Shown here piece after piece: positions 1 through 5,567 of a stretch of 5,567 bases of DNA; position 1 is the stretch's first letter; each line of letters opens with the position of its first letter. The stretch comes from Bordetella parapertussis (GTDB lineage: Bacteria; Pseudomonadota; Gammaproteobacteria; Burkholderiales; Burkholderiaceae_C): positions 1-5,567 of the forward strand of contig CAMDJU010000186.1 in assembly GCA_945900695.1 (NCBI GenBank), read 5' to 3'. Position numbers and translations under genes: made by a program. A model generated the notes under the pieces. The model saw nothing but the letters and a program-made list of their open reading frames with translations. It searched no databases and had not been told where the DNA came from.

Positions 1-137
1 ACCTGTCCACCTACACCCTCTCGCACACACTGCCCGAAGCCTTGCGCGGCAAGCTGCCCAGCATTGAGCCGTTGGAGCAGGAGTTGGGGAAAGATTCTGA
101 TTCGTCAAAAGCTGGGGGGGTGGGGTATGAGTTCTGA
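1..137 (+). CDS. C-terminal end of a DUF1016/YhcG-like PDDEXK nuclease-domain protein (partial, 5' end outside window)
   Basis: An open frame entering from the left edge (codons in phase with base 3) gives 44 residues and stops with TGA at 135-137. The visible tail reads LSTYTLSHTLPEALRGKLPS followed by an I-E-P-L-E-Q-E-L helix. From memory, this matches the end of DUF1016 (YhcG family) proteins, which close with a 'Y-x-L-x-x-x-L-P-x-x-L-x-x-x-L-P-(S/T)-I-E-x-(I/L)-E-x-E-L' pattern. The family has a PD-(D/E)xK-type nuclease fold and is often found inside type I restriction loci, commonly beside hsdS. The catalytic part lies outside the window, so activity cannot be judged. The last 15 or so residues (D/S-rich, then A-G-G-V-G-Y-E-F) look non-conserved and are encoded partly by a G7 run. 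The stop lies inside hsdS (11-base overlap), indicating co-transcription and probable translational coupling. It is less likely to be another accessory gene, and it does not resemble an HsdM C-terminus. Confidence 0.66.
   Translation, partial: LSTYTLSHTLPEALRGKLPSIEPLEQELGKDSDSSKAGGVGYEF
114..125 (+). promoter_or_regulatory. G-rich ribosome-binding region for hsdS (G7-T-G4)
   Basis: A run of seven G (114-120), one T (121) and four G (122-125) lies immediately before the ATG at 127. It is the only purine-rich stretch at the right place and probably acts as the Shine-Dalgarno region, although it is not a canonical AGGAG. It lies within the last codons of the upstream gene, so hsdS initiation probably also depends on ribosomes terminating at 135-137. 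This supports 127 over the in-frame TTG at 64 as the start. Confidence 0.45.
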
Positions 138-1380
138 GTGGACCCGAACCACCTGGGGAGAAGTCGCACCCCTTGAATACGGGAAAGCACTACGTGATTA
201 CCAGAATATCGCCGAAGGGTTTCCTGTCTATGGCACTAACGGGCCTATAGGTTTTCACGACACTGCGCTTTGTAAGACCCCAGGTGTAGTGATTGGTAGA
301 AAAGGCGCTTATCGTGGTGTCCATTACAGTTCCCGACCGTTCTTCGTGATCGATACTGCCTTTTACTTGAAGCCAAAAGCAGAGATTGATATGCGGTGGG
401 CCTACTACGCCTTGCTCACATGTGACATCAACAACATGGATTCGGGCTCTGCGATTCCGTCAACGAGTCGGGATGAGTTTTACAAGCTCTCTGTTTTCGT
501 CCCTCCATTGGCTCAGCAGGTGCTGATTGCGGAATTTTTGGCGAAGTTTGATGACCGCATTACCCTCCTGCGCGAAACCAACACCACCCTCGAAGCCATC
601 GCCCAAGCCCTGTTCAAGTCCTGGTTCGTGGACTTCGACCCCGTCCACGCCAAGATGCAAGGTCGCGCCCCCGAAGGCATGATTGATGCCACCGCCGCCC
701 TGTTCCCCGACAGCTTTAAAGGGTCGGAGTTGGGACCTGTGCCGAAGGGGTGGCGGTTGAAAACAATGGCTGATGTTTCAACCATTGGTATTGGGAAAAC
801 GCCACCCAGAAAAGAGCCTCAATGGTTCACCGAAAACTCATCTGATGTTCGGTGGGTATCAATCAGGGACATGGGTAACGTCGGCATTTATGCATCGCAA
901 ACAAGCGAATATTTGACGTCAGAAGCTGTCGAAAAGTTCAATGTGCGTGTTGTGCCTGACAACACGACCCTGATGAGCTTCAAGTTGACAATTGGTCGTG
1001 TGGCGTTGACCGATGGCGAAATGACAACTAATGAAGCTATCGCACATTTCAAGCTCGATAAGAAGTCACCTGTGACAAGTGAGTTTATTTACTTGTATCT
1101 CAAGCAGTTTAACTTTTCATCATTGAGCAGCACCTCGTCGATAGCCGAGGCAGTGAACTCAAAGACGGTTAGAGAGATTCCCATTTTGGTGTCGTCATCA
1201 GAGCTAATGACGGCATTTCAAGATAACGTCAATCCGCTATTCAATCAGCTTAAAAACGCCGAAGCCTTGGCTGCGAATCTTTCTGCCATTCGTGACACGC
1301 TGCTTCCTCGCCTCATCTCTGGTCAGCTGCGTTCATCGGAATTAGAAAGCTTCATTGGTGAAAAGGTTTTGAGTTCATGA
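127..1380 (+). CDS. hsdS: Type I restriction-modification system specificity subunit HsdS
   Basis: This 417-residue protein recognises the bipartite DNA target of a type I enzyme and holds the HsdM and HsdR subunits together. It shows the usual two-repeat design. Target-recognition domain 1 spans about residues 5-125 and includes VYGTNGPIGFHD, VIGRKGAYRG and GSAIPSTSRDEFYKL. A conserved spacer begins at PPLAQQ (126-131), continues through a helical stretch and reaches SWFVDFDPV (about 165-173). Recognition domain 2 begins near GSELGPVPKGW (199-209) and runs to about residue 360. The closing conserved helix ends in LLPRLISGQLR (from about 392). Length is normal for the family (about 400-450). 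The ATG at 127 was chosen because it gives the standard 'W-x-x-x-x-W-G-E-V' N-terminus; the in-frame TTG at 64 would add 21 basic, non-family residues. The gene overlaps its upstream neighbour by 11 bases and the next gene by ATGA. The conserved spacer is about 60% GC over 541-720, whereas domain 2 is about 45% GC over 841-1200, as expected when recognition domains are exchanged horizontally. The recognition sequence cannot be read from the protein. Confidence 0.96.
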   Translation: MSSEWTRTTWGEVAPLEYGKALRDYQNIAEGFPVYGTNGPIGFHDTALCKTPGVVIGRKGAYRGVHYSSRPFFVIDTAFYLKPKAEIDMRWAYYALLTCDINNMDSGSAIPSTSRDEFYKLSVFVPPLAQQVLIAEFLAKFDDRITLLRETNTTLEAIAQALFKSWFVDFDPVHAKMQGRAPEGMIDATAALFPDSFKGSELGPVPKGWRLKTMADVSTIGIGKTPPRKEPQWFTENSSDVRWVSIRDMGNVGIYASQTSEYLTSEAVEKFNVRVVPDNTTLMSFKLTIGRVALTDGEMTTNEAIAHFKLDKKSPVTSEFIYLYLKQFNFSSLSSTSSIAEAVNSKTVREIPILVSSSELMTAFQDNVNPLFNQLKNAEALAANLSAIRDTLLPRLISGQLRSSELESFIGEKVLSS

Positions 1381-2074
1381 GCAGCCTGACCGATATTGAA
1401 AAGCGCTACCTTGAAAAAATACTTGGTATGCAAAGCGGGTATGTACTTGACTATTCAGATCCAACTTTTGCAGCCTTTTTTTTAAGCGACATAAGATTGA
1501 TATTCACTCTCAAAAATACCAAACGTTCGGCCCTTCAAAGGCCAAAAAGATGCGGGCTTTCTGGGAGCAAGAGTCGGATGCGTTGGTCGCGAGCGTGTTG
1601 TCTGAAATGCTCGCTGCCTATGTTGCAACGTGTGAACTCAGTAACAACACACCAGATCATTCAATTCTGGATAAGTGTGAAAAAATTGTTGCCCGACTCT
1701 CGGGTGACCGTGCGCCTGTAAAGGCTGCTGAAACAGTTGATTCCTTTCTTCATCAAGAATTCACCATTCCCAATTTGGAAAAGTTGCCGATTGAGCCACA
1801 GGTGGCAAGCATCATTGAGGACCGGCTTGAGGAGGCGCGCAAAGCGTTGGCCGCTGGTGCTTCTTTATCAGTTATTTTTCTTTGTGGAAGCGTTCTAGAG
1901 GGCGTGCTTCTCGGTGTAGCCCAACAACACCCAGCTCAATTAAATCGAGCCACAAGTAGCGCCAAAACATCAGAGGGCAACGAAACCCAATGGGGCGCTT
2001 ACCTCGACTGGTTTGTGCAGCGCATCGTCAAGATGAACGCGGTGTTCAAGCCGGCGATTCAGGCGTTGGCATGA
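1377..2074 (+). pseudogene. Abortive-infection-like accessory protein, interrupted by a frameshift at a T8 run
   Basis: The reading frame starts at ATG 1377 inside the hsdS stop (ATGA overlap), with AAGG at 1363-1366 as a plausible ribosome-binding site. It encodes MSSLTDIEKRYLEKIL and then GYVLDYSDPTFAAFF (21-35). After the eight T at 1476-1483 this frame becomes low-complexity basic sequence. The sensible protein continues in the -1 frame (KRHKIDIHSQKY, then SKAKKMRAFWEQE) without a stop down to 2074. The joined product would be about 232 residues. From memory, 'G-Y-V-L-D-(F/Y)-S-x-x-T-F' followed by 'S-K-A-x-(R/K)-(L/M)-R-A-F-W' marks the N-terminal domain of proteins annotated as abortive infection or hypothetical, and LSVIFLCGSVLEGVLL (164-179) is a typical helix of their C-terminal region. 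Members I recall are longer and continue with an F-H-E-W-T-L and R-N-Y-I-H-P segment, which is absent here. The last 30 or so residues (from 202) look unrelated. It may be a decaying gene, a recoded or phase-variable gene, or an intact gene with a base-call error. The biochemical function is unknown. Confidence 0.68.
1476..1483 (+). repeat. T8 homopolymer at the frameshift point, containing an in-phase -1 slippery heptamer
   Basis: Eight T residues follow GCC in the accessory gene. In the initiating frame the codons are TTT TTT TTA AGC, so bases 1478-1484 form T TTT TTA, the X-XXY-YYZ heptamer used in classic -1 frameshifting. A -1 slip there enters the downstream frame as AAG CGA CAT, exactly restoring the family-like protein. 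Gain of one T or loss of two T would also restore it. No strong stem-loop or pseudoknot is apparent at the usual 5-9 base spacing; the nearest GGCC...GGCC stem is about 45 bases downstream. The position of the lesion is firm; its mechanism is open. Confidence 0.7.
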
Positions 2075-2108
2075 GCGCAGAATGGTTCAGTGCACCAAAA
2101 CCAGAATC

Positions 2109-2118
2109 TCTATACATG
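2109..2118 (+). repeat. Extra half-site TCTATACATG, direct repeat of the right arm of the fic palindrome
   Basis: TCTATACATG at 2109-2118 recurs exactly at 2150-2159, 41 bases further on, where it overlaps the right arm of the inverted repeat. Three copies of the TCTATACA/TGTATAGA half-site within about 50 bases suggest an array of binding sites for one regulator. The base TGTATGC just after the fic ATG is only a partial match and is not counted. Confidence 0.5.
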
Positions 2119-2130
2119 TTGCGCCGTATT

Positions 2131-2157
2131 TGTATAGAAAAATTGATTTTCTATACA
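2131..2157. promoter_or_regulatory. Perfect 11-bp inverted repeat, candidate operator of fic (and hsdR)
   Basis: The left arm TGTATAGAAAA (2131-2141) and right arm TTTTCTATACA (2147-2157) are exact reverse complements separated by ATTGA. The element lies 22 bases before the fic ATG and overlaps both candidate promoters. This size and symmetry suit a dimeric winged-helix or helix-turn-helix repressor. The Fic protein has a C-terminal winged helix, so autoregulation is the simplest inference but is unproven. As RNA it would make a hairpin, but the stem is nearly all A-U with no following U tract, so a terminator is unlikely. Confidence 0.6.
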
Positions 2158-2172
2158 TGAACCACTTAGAAT
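2143..2172 (+). promoter_or_regulatory. Candidate sigma70-type promoter for fic-hsdR
   Basis: TTGATT (2143-2148) as -35 and TAGAAT (2167-2172) as -10 are separated by 18 bases. The -35 overlaps the centre and right arm of the palindrome, so a bound protein would block it. Initiation about seven bases after the -10 would fall at or beside the A of the fic ATG (2180), implying a nearly leaderless message, which fits the lack of a clear Shine-Dalgarno there. An alternative is TTGTAT (2130-2135), a 16-base spacer and TATACA (2152-2157), giving a short leader. Neither is a perfect consensus. Confidence 0.4.
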
Positions 2173-2179
2173 AACCCGA

Positions 2180-3259
2180 ATGTATGCAATCAAACACCTT
2201 GATGCTCTGAAGCCTGAGCGTTTTGAAACGCCAGCCATTCTGAAAAAATTGGCCAGCAGCAGCCGCAAGCTGGCCGAGCTCAAGGGCATTGCTGCATCCA
2301 TCCCCAACCAAGGCATCCTCATCAGCACCCTAGGCCTGCAAGAGGCCAAAGACAGTTCCGAAATTGAAAACATCGTAACGACCCACGATGAGTTGTTCAA
2401 AGACGAGGTGTTGCCAGAAGCCTTCACCAACCCAGCAGCCAAGGAAGTGCTGCGCTATCGTCAAGCCTTGCGCGTGGGCTTCGAGCGGGTTCGCGAAACG
2501 GGCTTGCTGACCAACAATCACATTGTAGAAATCCAAGGGGTGCTGGAAGAGAACAATGCCGGATTTCGCAAGCTGCCCGGCACGGCACTTAAAGATGGTA
2601 TTGGGCGCACGGTGTACACACCGCCGCAAGACCCGGCAGAGATTGTGGTGTTGATGTCTGCACTTGAGCGGTTCATCAACGAATCAGACCTGCATGCTGC
2701 CGACCCGCTAATTAAGATGGCGTTGATTCACCACCAGTTCGAGACCATCCATCCCTTTTATGACGGCAATGGCCGCACGGGCCGAATCGTGAATGTCCTC
2801 TACCTGGTGAAGGAGGAGCTTCTGGACATTCCCGTTTTGTACCTTAGCCAACACATTGTGCGCAGCAAGGCCCGGTATTACGAACTGCTGCAACGCGTCA
2901 GAGAAGAAGACTTGTGGGAAGAATGGGTGCTGTACATGCTGGAGGCTGTGGAATTGACCGCAGCCCGGACGCTCACGACAATACAGGCCATTAAGGAAGC
3001 GCTGCTCGAATACAAACATCGCATTCGTGCAGAGCATAAGTTTTACAGCCAAGATCTGATTAACCATTTGTTTTCTCACCCGTACACCCGGATTGAGTAT
3101 TTGCAGCGCGACCTCAATGTTTCCCGCATCACAGCCACTAAATACCTCGACGCACTGACGGCAAACGGGTTTTTACACAAACAAAAGCAGGGCCGCTCGA
3201 ATTACTTTGTCAATATCACACTGACTAAGATTCTTCTTGGCCAAGGTCAGACTACATGA
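2180..3259 (+). CDS. Fic family protein AMP transferase, class II, with C-terminal winged helix
   Basis: This intact 359-residue protein has the layout of stand-alone class II Fic enzymes such as Shewanella SoFic. The N-terminal Fic_N region (about 10-110) carries the inhibitory helix motif (S/T)xxxE(G/N) as S59-SEI-E63-N64; in this family the glutamate blocks productive ATP binding until relieved. The Fic core has a flap segment GRTVYTPP (142-149) and the complete catalytic motif [12 protein letters not shown] (191-202), with His191 the expected base. Residues from about 290 form a winged helix: a helix-turn-helix around [12 protein letters not shown] (from 315) and a wing at GRSNYF (338-343). 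Known family members transfer AMP from ATP to a Tyr, Ser or Thr hydroxyl of a target protein or of themselves; the target here is unknown. All key residues are present, so the enzyme is predicted active but self-inhibited. It has its own upstream control region, lacks an obvious ribosome-binding site, and its stop overlaps the hsdR start by ATGA. Fic genes recur inside type I restriction loci, where their role is not settled. Confidence 0.93.
   Translation: MYAIKHLDALKPERFETPAILKKLASSSRKLAELKGIAASIPNQGILISTLGLQEAKDSSEIENIVTTHDELFKDEVLPEAFTNPAAKEVLRYRQALRVGFERVRETGLLTNNHIVEIQGVLEENNAGFRKLPGTALKDGIGRTVYTPPQDPAEIVVLMSALERFINESDLHAADPLIKMALIHHQFETIHPFYDGNGRTGRIVNVLYLVKEELLDIPVLYLSQHIVRSKARYYELLQRVREEDLWEEWVLYMLEAVELTAARTLTTIQAIKEALLEYKHRIRAEHKFYSQDLINHLFSHPYTRIEYLQRDLNVSRITATKYLDALTANGFLHKQKQGRSNYFVNITLTKILLGQGQTT
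3243..3246 (+). promoter_or_regulatory. Ribosome-binding site of hsdR (AAGG)
   Basis: AAGG lies nine bases before the ATG at 3256, inside the last codons of fic. Together with the ATGA overlap it fixes the hsdR start and implies translation coupled to fic. Confidence 0.5.
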
Positions 3260-5567
3260 CCGAAGACCAACTCGAACAAGAAACCCAGGGCTGGTTGGCC
3301 TCGGTCGGCTATACGCCGCTCAACGCCCGTGATCTGGACCACCTGGACCCGCGCTTGGCGCGTGCCAGCAATCGCGAGGTGGTGTTGGCGGTCAGTTTGC
3401 GTGCGGCCATTGACCGGCTCAACCCCTCGGTGCCTGCCGCAGCCCGGGAAGACGCGTTCAAACAGGTGTTGGACATGGGCCAGCCTGCACTGCTGTCGGG
3501 CAACCGGGCATTTCACCGTTTGTTGGTGGCGGGTGTGCCGGTGCAGTACCAAAAGGACGGTGAGACGCGGGGCGACTTTGTGCGCTTGGTCGATTGGCAC
3601 CCCACCGCCGCCAACGAGTGGCTGGCGGTGCAGCAGTTCACCATCAAGGGGCCGCGCCACACGCGCAGGCCCGACATCATTTTGTTCATCAACGGTTTGC
3701 CGCTGGTGCTGATTGAGCTGAAGAACCCGGCCGATCTGAACGCCGACATTTGGAAGGCTTACGACCAAATACAAACCTACAAAGAACAGATTGCCGAAGT
3801 GTTCACCTTCAACGAGCTGTTGGTGATCTCGGATGGCACCGAAGCGCGCATGGGGTCACTGTCGGCCAATGCCGAACGCTTCATGCAGTGGCGCACGATT
3901 GACGGTGTGACGCTGGACCCACTTGGCAAGTTCCAGGAGTTGGAGACCTTGGTGCGCGGTGTGCTGGCCCCAGCTTATTTGCTGGACTACCTGCGCTATT
4001 TCGTGCTGTTTGAAGACGATGGCACGCTGGTCAAAAAGGTGGCGGGTTACCACCAGTTTCACGCGGTGCGTGCGGCAGTGGAGCAAGTCGTCACCGCCGC
4101 CAGCACTGACGAAGCGAACCGGCGCGGCAAAGGTGGCGTGGTTTGGCACACCCAGGGCAGCGGCAAGAGCATCACCATGACCTGCTTTGCGGCCCGCGTG
4201 ATGCAAGAGCCCCGGCTGGAGAACCCAACCATCGTGGTCATCACCGACCGCAACGACCTCGATGGTCAGTTGCTGGGTGTGTTCAGCCTGAGCCAAGACC
4301 TGCTGCGCGAACAACCCCAGCAAGCCACCACGCGCCAACGGTTGCGCGAGTTGCTGGACAACCGCCCTTCTGGCGGCATCATATTTGCCACCATTCAAAA
4401 GTTCATGCCGGGTGAAGATGAAGACGTTTTTCCGTGCTTAAGCCAGCGGCGCAACATTGTGGTGATGGCCGACGAGGCGCACCGCACGCAATACGGCTTT
4501 GAAGCCAAGCTCAAGTCGCGCAAGGTTCATGGCGGTGCGAGCCCTGCGGTGGCCTATGCCACGGGCGATGGCCAGACGGTGGCCAGAACCGCCGACTTTG
4601 CGCCGCCCGAATACCAAGTCAAATACCAAGCCGGTTATGCCCAACACCTGCGGGATGCTTTGCCCAACGCCACTTTTGTGGCGTTCACCGGCACGCCCGT
4701 CAGCAGCACCGACCGAGATACGCGGTCGGTGTTTGGCGACTACATCCATGTGTACGACATGCAGCAGGCGCAAGAAGACGGTGCGACTGTGGCCATTTAT
4801 TACGAAAGCCGCTTGGCCAAACTGGGCTTGAATGACAACGAACTCAGCCAGCTCGACGACGAGGTGGACGAGCTGGCCGAGGATGAAGAAGAGAGCCAGC
4901 AAGCCAAGCTCAAAAGCCATTGGGCCGCATTAGAGAAGGTGGTGGGTGCAGAGCCGCGCATCGCCAGCGTGGCCGACGACTTGGTGGCGCATTTTGAGGA
5001 GCGCAATAACGCCCAAGACGGCAAAGCCATGATCGTTGCCATGAGCCGCGAGATTTGCGTGCACCTGTACAACGAGATCACCCGCCTGCGACCTGATTGG
5101 CACAGTGATGACCCAGAGCATGGCGCCATCAAGATCGTGATGACCGGCAGCGCGAGCGACAAGGCTTTGCTGCGGCCTCATGTTTACAGCGGCCAAACCA
5201 AGAAGCGTCTGGAAAAGCGCTTCAAAGACCCGACTGACCCACTCAAGCTGGTGATCGTGCGAGACATGTGGCTGACCGGTTTTGATGCGCCATGTGTGCA
5301 CACTCTGTATGTGGACAAGCCCATGAAGGGTCACAACCTGATGCAGGCCATTGCCCGCGTGAACCGCGTGTTCAAGGACAAGCAAGGCGGCCTGGTGGTG
5401 GACTACATCGGCATTGGTGAAGACCTCAAAGCCGCGATGAAGGAGTACACCGCCAGCAAAGGTCGGGGCAAGCCCACGGTGGATGCGCGGGAAGCGCTGG
5501 CCGTGATGCTGGAAAAGCTCGACGTACTGCGCGCCATGTTGCACGGCTATGACTATTCGGGCTTTTT
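3256..5567 (+). CDS. hsdR: Type I restriction endonuclease subunit R, HsdR (partial, 3' end outside window)
   Basis: An uninterrupted frame from ATG 3256 to the right edge gives 770 codons; full members are usually about 1,000 residues or more, so the C-terminal assembly region is missing from view. The protein translocates DNA using ATP and cuts it away from the unmethylated target. The N-terminal nuclease domain carries the PD-(D/E)xK signature, D140 in RRPDIILF and E154-L-K156 in LIELKNP. The two RecA-like motor domains follow: Walker A HTQGSGKS (298-305), [10 protein letters not shown] (from about 329), DEAH (406-409), FTGTP (477-481), the helicase domain 2 segment [12 protein letters not shown] (to about 680) and arginine-finger motif QAIARVNR (697-704). 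An acidic stretch at about 527-550 leads into the conserved W-A-A-L-E-K-V-V-G region. All catalytic residues are present, so this part looks functional. The start overlaps the fic stop by ATGA. GC content is high and even, unlike the AT-richer hsdS recognition domains and accessory gene. Long open frames on the opposite strand here are shadows. Confidence 0.97.
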   Translation, partial: MTEDQLEQETQGWLASVGYTPLNARDLDHLDPRLARASNREVVLAVSLRAAIDRLNPSVPAAAREDAFKQVLDMGQPALLSGNRAFHRLLVAGVPVQYQKDGETRGDFVRLVDWHPTAANEWLAVQQFTIKGPRHTRRPDIILFINGLPLVLIELKNPADLNADIWKAYDQIQTYKEQIAEVFTFNELLVISDGTEARMGSLSANAERFMQWRTIDGVTLDPLGKFQELETLVRGVLAPAYLLDYLRYFVLFEDDGTLVKKVAGYHQFHAVRAAVEQVVTAASTDEANRRGKGGVVWHTQGSGKSITMTCFAARVMQEPRLENPTIVVITDRNDLDGQLLGVFSLSQDLLREQPQQATTRQRLRELLDNRPSGGIIFATIQKFMPGEDEDVFPCLSQRRNIVVMADEAHRTQYGFEAKLKSRKVHGGASPAVAYATGDGQTVARTADFAPPEYQVKYQAGYAQHLRDALPNATFVAFTGTPVSSTDRDTRSVFGDYIHVYDMQQAQEDGATVAIYYESRLAKLGLNDNELSQLDDEVDELAEDEEESQQAKLKSHWAALEKVVGAEPRIASVADDLVAHFEERNNAQDGKAMIVAMSREICVHLYNEITRLRPDWHSDDPEHGAIKIVMTGSASDKALLRPHVYSGQTKKRLEKRFKDPTDPLKLVIVRDMWLTGFDAPCVHTLYVDKPMKGHNLMQAIARVNRVFKDKQGGLVVDYIGIGEDLKAAMKEYTASKGRGKPTVDAREALAVMLEKLDVLRAMLHGYDYSGF

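Larger units (their letters stand above)
2075..2179 (+). promoter_or_regulatory. AT-rich intergenic control region upstream of fic
   Basis: This is the only real gap between genes in the window. Bases 2101-2160 are about 32% GC, far below the flanking genes. The region contains a perfect inverted repeat, one additional copy of its half-site and a candidate promoter, listed separately. No convincing intrinsic terminator for the upstream genes was found. Confidence 0.6.

Noticed and set aside
64..126. Upstream in-frame TTG start that would extend HsdS by 21 residues
   Set aside because: The added residues are basic and unlike any HsdS N-terminus, the region is already coding for the upstream gene in another frame, and ATG 127 gives the standard family start.
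1529..1543. GGCC...GGCC stem as a stimulator of -1 frameshifting
   Set aside because: It has only four base pairs and lies about 45 bases beyond the slippery site, too weak and too distant for the usual stimulatory element.
1550..2074. ATG 1550 as an independent start for the second half of the Abi-like gene
   Set aside because: It falls inside the conserved S-K-A-K-K-M-R-A-F-W segment, and the same frame is open and family-like back to 1484, so it is an internal methionine.
2131..2157. Palindrome as an intrinsic terminator for the upstream genes
   Set aside because: The stem is almost entirely A-T, no U tract follows it, and it sits at promoter position immediately before fic.
2071..2160. 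A 29-codon frame starting MSAEWFSAPKPESLYM overlapping the Abi-like stop
   Set aside because: It runs through the palindrome and ends in it, has no visible conserved domain and is probably chance or a scar; it is mentioned only in the junction finding.
2087..3079. Minus-strand open frames opposite fic
   Set aside because: fic is intact with all family motifs in the plus frame, and the antisense products show no recognisable domain.
3247..5544. Several long open frames on the minus strand (for example 3247-3774, 3856-4398, 4438-4920, 4930-5544)
   Set aside because: They are antisense to a continuous hsdR frame containing all nuclease and helicase motifs; their proteins are low-complexity His/Arg/Val-rich, as expected of shadows in GC-rich DNA.

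Overview
The window is part of a chromosomal or island-borne type I restriction-modification (hsd) locus, with every supported gene on the + strand. Base composition is high-GC in the core genes (about 65% in a sampled stretch of hsdR, about 60% in the conserved middle of hsdS). With the codon usage, this fits a proteobacterium, most likely Burkholderiales/Comamonadaceae-like. That is an impression from composition and protein style, not a database result. No RNA genes, CRISPR arrays, insertion sequences or attachment sites were seen.

Layout, left to right: (1) the last 44 codons of a gene whose C-terminus resembles the DUF1016/YhcG PDDEXK-nuclease family; (2) hsdS, the specificity subunit, overlapping it by 11 bases; (3) an accessory gene, abortive-infection-like by recollection, that overlaps hsdS by ATGA and is split by a frameshift at a run of eight T; (4) a roughly 105-base AT-rich gap with a perfect 11-bp inverted repeat, an extra half-site and a candidate promoter; (5) a complete class II Fic adenylyltransferase with a C-terminal winged helix; (6) hsdR, the restriction/translocation subunit, starting inside the fic stop codon and running off the right edge with 770 codons visible. 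hsdM is not visible and presumably lies upstream of base 1.

How the genes work together: HsdS supplies DNA recognition for a methylase (with HsdM) and for the full restriction complex (with HsdR). The DUF1016-like, Abi-like and Fic proteins are accessory genes of the kind often interleaved in hsd loci. The main observation is regulatory. hsdR has no gap of its own and is tied to fic by an ATGA overlap. fic sits behind its own promoter-like region with a palindrome that could bind the Fic winged helix. This suggests restriction may be expressed from a Fic-linked unit separate from modification/specificity. The second observation is the frameshift at a T8 run, which contains a canonical -1 slippery heptamer in exact phase and could be decay, phase variation, recoding or a sequencing error.
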